Notes: a model not told the origin generated them from the sequence alone. Shown: positions 52,701-60,245, counted from the first letter of the stretch. The stretch: DNA of 64,000 bases from Nonomuraea gerenzanensis (GCF_020215645.1 NZ_CP084058.1:8184001-8248000); one strand, 5' to 3'. Numbers and translations: made by a program.

Positions 52701-52924
52701 CCCGCCACCGCGGCGTCGTGGGTGAGCTGCTGGTCGAGCCGGTAGCGGGCCAGGTGCAGGATCCCGATCAGCCGCCAGGTGACCGCGTCGGACCGGTCGC
52801 CGGCGCACGCCCGCATCGCCTGCTCGGCCTCGGACAGCGCCGCGGGATCCCAGATCAGCCCGGGATCCGCGGCCTGTTCGAACCGCTCGATGCGGGTGGC
52901 CAGCGCCCTGGCCGGTTCGGTCAT
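46592..52924 (-). CDS. Giant TPR protein with degenerate C-terminal CHAT domain
   Basis: 2,110 residues (ATG 52924; GTG 52930 adds two). Residues about 1-1700 are a helical array with many tetratricopeptide-like repeats (for example ERSAALHHSLADPRSEALQLGNLGLLHL), interrupted by low-complexity inserts (ASERSRAFERARSAYERS; GRETLGRETLG). The C-terminal 400 residues match CHAT, caspase-HetF: LLHLIPHPALRQIPLHAL, FPVAYAPSAAALARL, and GLAALSYALLHAGVRAALLTLWPVS. Where active members have HxACHG and SACET, this one has LHLACPAVYD (about 1935) and LITAHEPP (about 1975), then a Pro-rich insert. Proteolysis is therefore unlikely. Probably a scaffold or pseudo-protease, cytosolic. Nearest genes give no effector partner. 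Confidence 0.88.
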   Translation of the reverse strand: MTEPARALATRIERFEQAADPGLIWDPAALSEAEQAMRACAGDRSDAVTWRLIGILHLARYRLDQQLTHDAAVAGAFFAAVAVLDPGRLPEKLRGPNVPPGETADTWAGLVEEVLGHVDPATYRHVGLLIQALVRRAMAHPAPEVSERLTRLLLQESMRSADPSWAPGALGLVGAGLVRLHAMSGERGVIGDAVHVLLRAALGDAAHVGELATALCSAAPDDEELVRAYVAAAESLPRSRDRSQALLTLVDLTQARAAASYADGDLLAFIRAGQCALDFWHEQWAHPGVVAPYASGLIDWYVVTGDERSLEAATEMLEALRVAPDESARGLGTDPLVRLGLLGKRRWRRYLVTGDPADLDEAVAVLRQAARHAPADHPDRARHLTTLANALLRRAVATGGDPAEPAAAARAALAAHGPQDQGRVGALMLLARALKLHLDTGEAATLGIADEAVVVLREALAVGEQAGLRVEAYGLMSEVLCRRAAWPAGERRADDLREAVLAARQGVELAQKTSHGQAGAQRTLCRALLARYTAQHEPRDLTEALTLAGEDDAALLHEALAPAAGRDDVTWPAARDDAAPPAGLDVPPAVDEQLTLAATELALRLPEEEVALKLLAVAERGAAEPGEFLLETAQRLTALGRHGIAGRVLERAVQAFESAGSMARAAHALAALGAVHEAGLEGAPEQDHERARSASERSRAFERARSAYERSAALHHSLADPRSEALQLGNLGLLHLRGGHPAQAVEHHLRAVALCEAAGLPTEEAAQRQHAAEAYSALDDPLSAVACAARARELYQAHGDRRAAALALVPAARAAVHQDDLTAANERMAACAIELEAAGEWEEACRALDAYAVTLAERGHHGHAAAAETRLVEIVRRRGQRREPADEWYRLGQRRRARGDTGGARVAFELAGRDYEAIAHHDGAASVRYNLGVLAYAGGEPERALEAFEAAVEAFARLRAPGKEAVALVMRAACLIALNLPDDALSDLDRAADLAAAEGDLDALFTATLGRAAADARLGEPQDAAERLYAALGLASGDPLKEAVVRDRLAALAARDGDLRAQAEALEASLEGFRASGQERLTALASIKLGLALEARGEFRRARQHLESGLAGLAAAPDLRSSGAPFEVVAAMAGGLDAALLSRLAAIQLSLGDLTGGRATLAQAVASLRAEGLRGEVSERLERRLRLEEAEAAGDLTTARALAEQALDAEVPAVDVPGRWAAGTKASSAQDSGPEEALGRETLGRETLGLGEALGRSASGAAALDRPDRGAEAGDGGGGAGDRSYLLAKLSGFCRELGDLAAAHEYAAHGYELRDERVIDHLRNLGAAATAMGRAEEAAGHLTKAVELSRDADSALPAQLVPSLALLGAALTDLGRTQEAAQAYAEGLSLIEAPIWRALRAPLLSGLADLHLKLGDLDEAATHYREAIAIGEELGRRTDLATTYADLGLVHELRGEPAEAVPLVERALDLERTHGHGRGTVLALLALARLGAPERLIEALTLAQDIGFRAGEAIALSHLAAHDLALTDLTPPDLNPTDPDRSRADRSTASTAGLAHTELTTDAFTQARHRLSTAIDTLSDLGHDLELATAYHHRSIAEEGLGDHPAALADAERACALGRETTRARAIRLAVHLNLGMTAWTHAEQAALTTLTTDLAQQPPTPHSPIPAGLLQAEQRSLNQVSTLMTIAHHTRDPERAAAVLRRAHTARADLEDLWRRMEPSDPGHVALRRGRPPTRAQLDALVSVPEHAGGARALLGFHLGEGTVTVLAHRTGWPEPRTFPTTVGHDLLDAFRRTLDSRRPGLLDIEARRHRADLWRRLADQLLADALTALGNGIGLLHLIPHPALRQIPLHALSPSGGLLIERFPVAYAPSAAALARLTQRPRTPATGSLALGFTADPAARPIVEAEARDAATLLGIRPHHAHEATSARIQGSWDVLHLACPAVYDHADPFGSGIRLSDGLLTARRLMTMNVTADVALITAHEPPAHQPPAYKAYEPPTHPPPAHGTPLPPTGDGLAALSYALLHAGVRAALLTLWPVSAEITRALTRDIHTRLNAGTPTPHAFRAAVLALRDLYGSTEPDLWASYVSVGLLTGSPAHGEPGTSVTSAR

Positions 52925-52969
52925 GGGCACAGGCTCTCACCGGCGTGCGCTCGCGTACAGGACCGTCAC

Positions 52970-54667
52970 TCAGGGTGCCAGCTCCAGGAACGACACGCCC
53001 GGCATGGGCAGGTCGAACACCAGGCTGACGGCCGGCCCCGTCACGGTCGCGGGCGGGGCCAGCGCGTCGAGCCCGTCGGCCGCCGCGAGCGCCTCCCACT
53101 GCTCGCCGGCCGGCCAGTCGCCGCCGCCCATCGCCTCCCAGGCCGCCTCCACGTTGCTGTGGGCGGCGTCGAGGCGGTGGTGCGTGAGCGTGTACGCGCC
53201 CCGCGCCAGCCCTTCGACGGCCAGCGTGACGGTGCGGGCCAGCTCGGGCGCCCCGGCGGACTGGGCGCTGTTGAGCGTGCCGTTCCAGACGAGCACGCCG
53301 ACCCGGCCGTCGGCGTGCCGGGCCGCCCACGCCTCGACGCCCGCCACGTCGCCGCCCACGTCGGCGGCCAGCTCGGCCTCGCCCAGCCGGTTCGCCAGGG
53401 CCAGCGCGTGGAAGCGGGGCTTGCGCAGGTTGCCGACGGTCAGCAGGCCGAACCCGCCGTGGAAGAGCCGGGGCGGCCGGCCCAGCTCCTCGAAGTGGTC
53501 GGAGGCCACCCAGTGCGACAGCGCGGCGATCCTGCCCGCCGCGGACCTCATCCCGTGCAGCACGAACGCCGCCCCGAACGGCCCGTCCCCGATGCCGTGG
53601 AAGTGGGTGGGCGTCGGCCCCCACTCCGTCCACCAGATCGGCACGTCCCGCCCGTACGCCGACAGGACGGGCCGCCAGTCGAGCGGGGCGTTGCCGTAGG
53701 TGTGGGTGGAGACGAAGTCGAGCGCGGCGCCGGACTCGGCGACGTGCGCGAGCAGCTCCGCCACCCAGCCGTTCGCCGCCGAGGCGGGGCCGCCGACGCG
53801 CAGGCCGGGATGCACGTCGCGGACGGCGGCGGCGGTGACGTCGTAGAGCAGGAAGTACTCCTCGCGGGTGCCGGACCAGAAGACGTCCAGGTTCGGCTCG
53901 TTCCAGACCTCGAAGGCCCAGTGGTCGACCAGCTCCCGCAGGCCGTACCGGCCGGCCAGGTGCCCGACCAGCGCTCTGACCAGCTCGCCCCACGCCTCGA
54001 AGTCCTTCGGCGGCGAGATGACGGCCTCGTAACCGAAGACGGTCCTGGACGGGTCGGCGGCCAGGTCGCGGGGCATGAAGCCGAGCTCCACGACGGGCCG
54101 CAGGCCCAGCGCGACGACCCGGTCGTAGACGGCGTCCACGCGGGAGAAGTCGTAGGGCTCGCCCTGCCGGTAGACGCCCAGGTCGTCGCCGAGGATGGCG
54201 TGCGCGCGCACGGCCCTGACGCCGAGCTGCTCACGCACCATGCGCAGCGCCGCCGCCAGCTCCGCGCCGATGGGCCTGCCGCCGGTCTCGTCGGTGCTGA
54301 GCAGGTGGGACAGGTGCTCGGAGCCCACCATGGCCGCCCACGGCCTGGGCAGCTCGCGGGTCACCCGGCGCGCGTCCACCCGTACCGAGACTGCGGCGCC
54401 GGCGCGGGCGGGCAGCGGCGCGGCCTCGACCGGCGCCGAGAAGGGGCCCCGCGCGGGCGAGACGGCGGCCACCGTGTACGCGGCCGGCCCGTGCCCGGTG
54501 TCGACGAACCGGCAGGACGGCACGGCGGGCACGTCCACCTCGGGCGGCACGGCTGGCGCGCCGTCCCTGTGCACCAGGTAGCCGATGGCGCCGGGCACGG
54601 GGTCCCAGGTCAGCGTGACGTGCCCGGCGCCCGCGACGGCGCGCAGGCCCGTGGGTGCCCCGGTCAT
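52970..54667 (-). CDS. GH39 glycoside hydrolase with N-terminal FnIII-like domain, no signal peptide
   Basis: 565 residues. The first 90 are a fibronectin-III-like beta domain (GAGHVTLTWDPVPGAIGYLVHRDG). The TIM barrel has acid/base Glu in FEVWNEPNLDVFW (about 255) and nucleophile in IWWTEWGPTPTHFHG (about 349), with a terminal beta domain. GH39 includes beta-xylosidases and related exo-enzymes. The start overlaps the previous gene's stop (ATGA) and there is no signal peptide, so it likely acts inside on imported sugars. Last gene of the LacI operon. Exact substrate unknown. Confidence 0.9.
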   Translation of the reverse strand: MTGAPTGLRAVAGAGHVTLTWDPVPGAIGYLVHRDGAPAVPPEVDVPAVPSCRFVDTGHGPAAYTVAAVSPARGPFSAPVEAAPLPARAGAAVSVRVDARRVTRELPRPWAAMVGSEHLSHLLSTDETGGRPIGAELAAALRMVREQLGVRAVRAHAILGDDLGVYRQGEPYDFSRVDAVYDRVVALGLRPVVELGFMPRDLAADPSRTVFGYEAVISPPKDFEAWGELVRALVGHLAGRYGLRELVDHWAFEVWNEPNLDVFWSGTREEYFLLYDVTAAAVRDVHPGLRVGGPASAANGWVAELLAHVAESGAALDFVSTHTYGNAPLDWRPVLSAYGRDVPIWWTEWGPTPTHFHGIGDGPFGAAFVLHGMRSAAGRIAALSHWVASDHFEELGRPPRLFHGGFGLLTVGNLRKPRFHALALANRLGEAELAADVGGDVAGVEAWAARHADGRVGVLVWNGTLNSAQSAGAPELARTVTLAVEGLARGAYTLTHHRLDAAHSNVEAAWEAMGGGDWPAGEQWEALAAADGLDALAPPATVTGPAVSLVFDLPMPGVSFLELAP

Positions 54668-56163
54668 CCGACCTCCCAGCTCTCCAGCCGCATCACCGGC
54701 CGCAGCCTCTCCTCCACGCCGGAGCCCGCGAAGTAGCGGTGCAGGGCGCCGCCGGTGAGCACGTTGCCCAGCGCGGCCATGGCCATGCCCTGGTCGAGCG
54801 CCAGATACCACTTCGACACGACGCCGGTGCGGACGGCGATCGCGTCGTAGAAGCCGCCGGGGCCGTAGGCGTCGAAGTCGCGGCGCAGCCTGGCCAGGTT
54901 GTCCAGGGCGGCGCGCTCGGCGTACGGCAGGGCCAGGAAGCTGGCGTGCGGGGTGACGACGCCGTCCCCGTACGTCTGCGGCAGCGGCTTGGCGGGCCGG
55001 CAGCCCTCGTAGCCGGGGTCCACGCCGGTGCGCTCGCGGTCGGAGGGGTAGCCGGGCTCGTCCATGCCGAGCTGGTCCACGCCGTAGACGTTGTAGCCGC
55101 CATGCGGGTCGTTGGACGGGGAGAAGCCCCAGTAGCCGTACTTCGCCTCGTTCAGGCCGTGCTCGATCTGGGCGCGGACGAACACCGGGTGGTTGCGGCC
55201 CCAGCTCCTGGGCGCCCACCTGGCCTCGGGGACGACCAGGTCGGGCATGAGGGCCTCGAACATCGAGCCGCCCCAGTTGGGGACGTAACGCAGGCCGCGG
55301 TACTCGTAGGTGCCCTCCCAGACGTTGACGCCCAGGTACCGCTTCCACTCGCCGACCGGCCGCTGCTCCTGCCAGCCGTAGTCGCAGCCGTTGTCGGGGA
55401 ACGTGCGGTAGGGGCCGAAGTAGGTCTCGGGCGGGAGCTGGCCGAGCGCGATGGCGACGTACTGGCCGATGCGGGTCTCGGCGGGGGCGCCGTAGTGGTG
55501 GCAGGTGGAGTAGACGGTCACGCCGGTGCCGGCGTAGTCGGTGGGGGTGTTGCAGTCCCTGGGCGGCGGTTCCGGCCAGAAGCCGCCGCGCAGCAGGCCG
55601 GTGCCGGCGTCGGGGCGGGCGGCCGGGTCGTAGTAGGCGGTGAAGTCCATCGACCGCACCAGGGTGTCGGCCGCCCTGGCGTGGGCGGGGACGGCGGTGC
55701 GCACCATCATGAGTGCGCTGGCCAGCCAGCCGTTGTCCACGCTGGAGGCGAACGGGTGGATGGGGTCGCCCGAGTCGGGGAAGCTGCGGGCGAGCTGGAG
55801 GGTGGCCGGGTCGTACCAGTTGTAGAACTGGCCGGTGGGGGCGTTGCGCTCCATGCGGGCCAGCGCGTCCAGCACCCGGCCGATCCTGGTGGTGGCGTCA
55901 CGGGCGGTGATCAGGCGCAGGTCGCGGGCGACAAGCGTGCTCCACACGTACGTGGCGATGTTGGTGGGCGAGGTGATCCTGGCCCTGGTCCGCAGGTCTC
56001 CTGTCACCTTGTCGGCGGGCAGGCCGGTGGCGGGCTCGACCATGGCGTCCATGGAGCGCCAGGTGTCCCTGGCGTAGCGGTGCAGCGTGCTGTCGGCCTG
56101 GGCGGGCGCGGCCGTCAGACCCAGCGACAGCACGAGTAAGCAGGACAGGACTGTCTTGCGCAT
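54664..56163 (-). CDS. Secreted glycoamylase-domain (PF10091, GH144-like) hydrolase
   Basis: 499 residues with a signal peptide (about 1-24) and an (alpha/alpha)6-barrel: SSVDNGWLASALMMV, WGGSMFEALMPDLV, HGLNEAKYGYWGFSPSNDP, GVVTPHASFLALPY, KWYLALDQGMAMAALGN. This pattern is the glycoamylase family, which includes GH144 endo-beta-1,2-glucanases. It should cut a polymer outside; the linkage is not proven. ATG at 56163 with AGAGGAGC upstream. Coupled to the GH39 gene by ATGA overlap. Confidence 0.87.
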   Translation of the reverse strand: MRKTVLSCLLVLSLGLTAAPAQADSTLHRYARDTWRSMDAMVEPATGLPADKVTGDLRTRARITSPTNIATYVWSTLVARDLRLITARDATTRIGRVLDALARMERNAPTGQFYNWYDPATLQLARSFPDSGDPIHPFASSVDNGWLASALMMVRTAVPAHARAADTLVRSMDFTAYYDPAARPDAGTGLLRGGFWPEPPPRDCNTPTDYAGTGVTVYSTCHHYGAPAETRIGQYVAIALGQLPPETYFGPYRTFPDNGCDYGWQEQRPVGEWKRYLGVNVWEGTYEYRGLRYVPNWGGSMFEALMPDLVVPEARWAPRSWGRNHPVFVRAQIEHGLNEAKYGYWGFSPSNDPHGGYNVYGVDQLGMDEPGYPSDRERTGVDPGYEGCRPAKPLPQTYGDGVVTPHASFLALPYAERAALDNLARLRRDFDAYGPGGFYDAIAVRTGVVSKWYLALDQGMAMAALGNVLTGGALHRYFAGSGVEERLRPVMRLESWEVG

Positions 56164-56174
56164 GGGGTGCTCCT

Positions 56175-56999
56175 CTACTTGAGTCCGGTGGTGGCGATGC
56201 CCTGGATGAAGAAGCGCTGCAGGAAGACGAACAGGAACAGGATCGGCGCGATCACCACGACCGACCCGGCCACCAGCAGGTTGTAGTGGGTGCCCTCGTA
56301 GCCGTTGAGGATGTTGAGGGCGACGGGCAGGGTGTACAGGTCCTCGCTCTGGGCGACCACGGCCGGCCAGAGGAAGTTGTTCCACGAGCCGAGGAACGTG
56401 ATCAGCCCGAGCGTGGCCAGCGCGGGCCCGCACAGCGGCAGGATGATGGTGAAGAAGACGCGGAGCTCCCTGGCGCCGTCCACGCGGGCCGCGTCGATCA
56501 GCTCGTCCGGCAGGTCGGAGATGAACTGCCGCATCATGAAGACGCCCAGCGGCGTCACCACGGTCGGCAGGATGATCCCGACGAACGTGTTGACCAGGCC
56601 GAGCCGGGCGATCAGCACGAACTGCGGCATCAGCACGACGATGGCGGGGATCGCGAGCTGCACGAGCACCAGGCCGAAGAGCACGTTCTTGCCGCGGAAG
56701 GAGAGCTTGGCGAAGGCGTAGCCGACCATGGAGCAGAAGAGCAGGTTCGTGGCGACCAGCACGAGCGCGATGATCACGCTGTTGGCGAACGCGGTGCCGA
56801 GGTCCACCCGGCCGAACAGCTCGGCGAAGTTGGCCGGCGTCCACGTCTCGGGCCAGAACGTCGGCGGGTCGCGCCTGATCTCCTGCTCGGGCTTGACCGA
56901 GCTCAGCGCCGTCCACAGGAACGGCCCCGCGACCAGCGCCAGGCCGATGGAGAGCCCCAGGTAGATGACCGCGCGCTGGCGGCGGGTGGTCCTGGTCAT
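56175..56999 (-). CDS. Sugar ABC transporter permease, MalG type
   Basis: 274 residues with six membrane segments and the EAA loop ELIDAARVDGARELRVFF. Conserved LGSWNNFLWPAVV near residue 200. ATG 56999 overlaps the upstream permease stop by four bases. Inner membrane. It is followed by the secreted hydrolase after 11 bases, all in one operon. Confidence 0.95.
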   Translation of the reverse strand: MTRTTRRQRAVIYLGLSIGLALVAGPFLWTALSSVKPEQEIRRDPPTFWPETWTPANFAELFGRVDLGTAFANSVIIALVLVATNLLFCSMVGYAFAKLSFRGKNVLFGLVLVQLAIPAIVVLMPQFVLIARLGLVNTFVGIILPTVVTPLGVFMMRQFISDLPDELIDAARVDGARELRVFFTIILPLCGPALATLGLITFLGSWNNFLWPAVVAQSEDLYTLPVALNILNGYEGTHYNLLVAGSVVVIAPILFLFVFLQRFFIQGIATTGLK

Positions 57000-57925
57000 C
57001 GTTTCCTCCCCAGCCTGAGCTGCAGGACGGCCAGCGCCACGATCACCGTGAACAGGACGGTCGAGGCGGCCCCGGCGTAGCCGTAGTCGCCGACGCCGAA
57101 CTGGTTGAAGATGGCCAGCGAGGCCGACAGCGTGGCGTCCAGCGGCCCGCCCCGGGTCATGACCAGCGGCTCCTCCAGGAACTGCATGAAGCCGACCGAG
57201 CTGTAGACCGTGCAGAACAGCAGCACGGGCCGCAGCGAGGGCAGGGTCACCGCGTGAAAGCGGGCCCAGCGCCCGGCGCCGTCCACCGCCGCGGCCTCGT
57301 ACAGCTCCCTCGGGATCGTCTGCAGCGCGGCCAGCAGCACGACCATGGTGAAGCCGAAGCTGCGCCAGGCCGTCATCACGATGATCGAGGGCAGCGCGGT
57401 GGCCTCGGTCCCCAGCCAGTCGGGGCCCTCGACGCCGGCCAGGCCGAGCAGCCGGTTGACCAGCCCCGCGTCGGGCTCCAGCAGGAACTTCCAGGCCACC
57501 GCGATGCCGATGATGCTGGTGATGTTGGGCAGGTAGTAGCCGAGCCGGAAGAACGCGGCGGGCAGGCGGGCGATGCCCGTGTTGAGCAGCACGGCCGCGG
57601 CCAGCCCGAGCCCGATGGTCAGCGGCAGCGCGGTGAGCACGAAGACCACGGTGTTGAGCGCGGCCCTGCGCATGGCGCCGTCGTTCATCAGCCGCAGGTA
57701 GTTCTCGGCGCCGACCAGGTCGACGGCGAGCGGGTCGGCCACGTCGGTGCTGCGCAGGTCGGTGAAGCTCATCCCGATGCCGACCAGCAGCGGCCCCAGG
57801 TAGAACACCGCGAACAGCACCACGAACGGCAGGACGAAGAGCCAGCCGACGCCGGACCGGCGTAACGCGCCCCTGACCCGGACCGGTGCGGGGGCGGGCG
57901 GCGCCTGTCTCGTGAGGACGGCCAT
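56996..57925 (-). CDS. Sugar ABC transporter permease, MalF type
   Basis: 309 residues: proline-rich N-terminus, first membrane segment WLFVLPFVVLFAVFYLGPLLVGIG, and EAA loop ELYEAAAVDGAGRWARF. ATG 57925 lies two bases after the binding-protein stop. Inner membrane partner of the MalG-type permease. No ATPase gene in the operon, so a shared MsiK-type ATPase is likely. Confidence 0.95.
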   Translation of the reverse strand: MAVLTRQAPPAPAPVRVRGALRRSGVGWLFVLPFVVLFAVFYLGPLLVGIGMSFTDLRSTDVADPLAVDLVGAENYLRLMNDGAMRRAALNTVVFVLTALPLTIGLGLAAAVLLNTGIARLPAAFFRLGYYLPNITSIIGIAVAWKFLLEPDAGLVNRLLGLAGVEGPDWLGTEATALPSIIVMTAWRSFGFTMVVLLAALQTIPRELYEAAAVDGAGRWARFHAVTLPSLRPVLLFCTVYSSVGFMQFLEEPLVMTRGGPLDATLSASLAIFNQFGVGDYGYAGAASTVLFTVIVALAVLQLRLGRKR

Positions 57926-57927
57926 GG

Positions 57928-59190
57928 CTACAGGCCGGTCCCGATCGTGTCGGCCCGCGCCTGGATCGCCTCGGCCGTCTGCTCGGGCGTGGACCGGCCG
58001 CGCGCCAGCTTCTCCAGCTCGGCCTCCAGCACCCTGGCCACCTGCTCCCAGGTGGGGAACGGCGGCGGTGTCCTGGCGTCCTTGAGCTGCTCGCCGAAGA
58101 CCGCGAGCTGCTCGTCGGCCTTCAGCTCGGGCTCCTGCCAGGCCGCCTGTACGGCCGGCAGCGCCTTGACCGTGGTGTACCACTTGGCCTGCACCTTCGG
58201 CTCGCTCAGCCACTGGATGAACTTCCAGGCGGCGTCACGGTTCTCGGCCTGCTTGAACACGGCCATGTCCGCGCCGCCCACGAAGCTCGTCGCCGAGACC
58301 GGGCCCTTGGGGTAGGGCGCGACGTCGAACTTGTCGGCGAACCCCGGGCCGCCGTCGTCGTTCAGCACGCCGATCATCCAGGGGCCGGAGTAGAAGGCAC
58401 CGACCTCGCCCTTGACGAAGGTCTGCGGGAAGGCGTTCGCGGGGGTGTCGGTGGGGGCCAGGCCCTGCTCGAACAGCGAGGCGTACTGCTTGAGCGCGGT
58501 GACCGCCTCGGGGGTGTCGAAGGTGTACCTGCCGTCCTCGACGATCTCGCCGCCCGCCTGCCAGATCAGCGGCAGCACCTCCTGCCAGGAGGCGCCGAGC
58601 TGGTAGCTCTGGTTGAAGCCGCGGCTCGCGCCGCCCTTGTCCTTCAGGGCGCGGACGAACGCGGTGAACTCCCGCCACGTCGCCGGGGGCTCGACCCCGG
58701 CCTTCTTCGCCTGGTCGGTGCGGTAGTACAGGACGCGGGTCTCGACGTACCAGGGCACGCCGTACGCGGTGCCGTTGATGTCCACGGTCTGCCAGGCGCC
58801 GGGGAAGAACGCCGACTTGTCGACCAGGTTGCCCGGCGTGGGCTCCAGCGCGCCGGTCTTGGCCAGCTCGCCCGACCAGGTGGAGCCGATCATGCTCACG
58901 TCGGGGGTGGCGCCGCCCGCGATCGCCGAAGTGAGCTTGTCGTGCGCCACGTCCCAGCCGATGGCCGTCACGTTGACCTCGACGCCGGGGTTGGCGCTCT
59001 CGAAGTCCGCGACGAACGCGCCGAGCGCCTTGCCCTCCTCGCCCATCGCCCAGACCGTGACCTCCCCCGCGATCTTGCCGGTCGTGACGTCCCGCGCCTG
59101 CTCGGGCGCCGTCTCCGGGCCCCGGCCGCAGCCCGCGGCCACGATCGTCAGCGCCAGCACGCCCGCGGCGCGCCGGGTGGTGGTGTTCAC
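57928..59190 (-). CDS. Sugar ABC transporter substrate-binding lipoprotein
   Basis: 420 residues. Lipobox LTIVAAGC near residue 21 gives a membrane-anchored lipoprotein. The cluster-1 sugar-binding fold includes EVTVWAMGEEGKALGAFVADFESANPGVEVNV, PWYVETRVLYYRTD and AFYSGPWMIGVL. The GTG at 59190 overlaps the LacI stop (GTGA) and has AGGAGG nearby. It probably binds oligosaccharides released by the glycoamylase-like enzyme encoded downstream. Confidence 0.94.
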   Translation of the reverse strand: MNTTTRRAAGVLALTIVAAGCGRGPETAPEQARDVTTGKIAGEVTVWAMGEEGKALGAFVADFESANPGVEVNVTAIGWDVAHDKLTSAIAGGATPDVSMIGSTWSGELAKTGALEPTPGNLVDKSAFFPGAWQTVDINGTAYGVPWYVETRVLYYRTDQAKKAGVEPPATWREFTAFVRALKDKGGASRGFNQSYQLGASWQEVLPLIWQAGGEIVEDGRYTFDTPEAVTALKQYASLFEQGLAPTDTPANAFPQTFVKGEVGAFYSGPWMIGVLNDDGGPGFADKFDVAPYPKGPVSATSFVGGADMAVFKQAENRDAAWKFIQWLSEPKVQAKWYTTVKALPAVQAAWQEPELKADEQLAVFGEQLKDARTPPPFPTWEQVARVLEAELEKLARGRSTPEQTAEAIQARADTIGTGL

Positions 59191-60185
59191 GTCGGAACCT
59201 CCTGGGGGTGGTGACCGCAGCTGGAGCGGATGACCAGCTCGGTGGTCAGGACGATGTGGCTCGGGGTGTCGCGGGCCCCCGTGATCAGCTCGTCGAGCGC
59301 GCGGGCGGCGCGGGCGCCGAGCTCGCGCATCGGCTGCCGTACGGTGGTCAGCGCCGGCCGGGCGTGGCGGGCGGCCATGATGTCGTCCCAGCCGGTCACG
59401 GCCACGTCGCCGGGCACGGCCAGGCCCAGCTCCTCGGCGGCCAGCAGCGCCCCCAGCGCCACCTCGTCGTCGGAGCAGACGATCGCCCGCGGCCTGTCCC
59501 TGCCCTTGAGCAGCTTCGTGGCGGCCTCGTGGCCGCACTCCACGGTGTAGTGGCCGGTGCCGACGGCCTCGATCGCCCCGCCGAGCACGCCGCGGACGCC
59601 GCGCCAGCGCTCGTCCACGTCGTCGTCGCTGGTCAGTGGGGCGCCGAGGAAGGCGAAGCGGTCGTAGCCGTGCTCGCGCAGATGCGCGGCGAGCGCCCGC
59701 GCCGAGGCGGTGTTCTCGCTGCGCAGCGTGTCGGCGCCGGGCAGCGGGTCGCGGGAGACGAACACCAGCCGGACGCCGAGCCGGACCAGCTCCGCGACCA
59801 GCGGCTCCGGGACGGTGTGGCCGAAGATGAGCATGCCGTCCACCCGGCCGGCCAGGTCCTTGATCAGGTCGCCGACCTTCGTGCGGCCCTTGGTGGACAG
59901 GATGATCACCGAGCGGCCCAGCTCGGAGGCGACCTCCTCGTAGCCCAGCAGCACCTCGGCGTAGTACGGGCCCGCCAGGTCGGGGAAGACCACGCCGTTG
60001 GCGGCGTGGCGGCCCTCGGCGAGGCTGACGCCCAGGTGGCTGGGCGTGTAGTTGAGCTCCTCGACGGCCTTGAGCACCTTCTCACGCGTCTTGGCGGCGA
60101 CGGGGCCGGTGCCCCGCAGGGCCCTGGACACGGTGGCGATCGACACGCCCGCCCGCTTGGCCACTTCGTAGATGGTCACGTCCAT
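59187..60185 (-). CDS. LacI-family regulator, first gene of the GH39 operon
   Basis: 332 residues. Helix-turn-helix VTIYEVAKRAGVSIATVSRALRG at the N-terminus, hinge, and sugar-binding domain with GVVFPDLAGPYYAEV, RPRAIVCSDDEVALGALLAAEELG and VTGWDDIMAARHARPALTTVRQP. ATG 60185. It is cotranscribed with the genes it should repress, starting at two operators 20 bases upstream. Effector unknown. Confidence 0.95.
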   Translation of the reverse strand: MDVTIYEVAKRAGVSIATVSRALRGTGPVAAKTREKVLKAVEELNYTPSHLGVSLAEGRHAANGVVFPDLAGPYYAEVLLGYEEVASELGRSVIILSTKGRTKVGDLIKDLAGRVDGMLIFGHTVPEPLVAELVRLGVRLVFVSRDPLPGADTLRSENTASARALAAHLREHGYDRFAFLGAPLTSDDDVDERWRGVRGVLGGAIEAVGTGHYTVECGHEAATKLLKGRDRPRAIVCSDDEVALGALLAAEELGLAVPGDVAVTGWDDIMAARHARPALTTVRQPMRELGARAARALDELITGARDTPSHIVLTTELVIRSSCGHHPQEVPT

Positions 60186-60205
60186 GGAGCTGCGGCTTCC
60201 TTTCG

Positions 60206-60245
60206 TGTAAGCGCTTACAGAGAGGGTTGAGTGAAAGCGCTTACA
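60206..60245. promoter_or_regulatory. Twin LacI operators TGTAAGCGCTTACA
   Basis: A perfect 14-base palindrome at 60206-60219 and a one-mismatch copy (TGAAAGCGCTTACA) at 60232-60245, centres 26 bases apart. They differ from the 2622 and 21687-type operators mainly in the third to fifth and tenth to twelfth bases, fitting three LacI specificities. Confidence 0.9.

Noticed and set aside
46592..52924. CHAT protein as part of a CRISPR type III-E/craspase or similar defence operon
   Set aside because: No cas, NACHT, nuclease or effector-associated gene lies next to it, and its catalytic motifs are missing.
51614..54736. 1,040-residue plus-strand open frame
   Set aside because: It is antisense to the CHAT and GH39 genes and lacks any recognisable domain or ribosome site.
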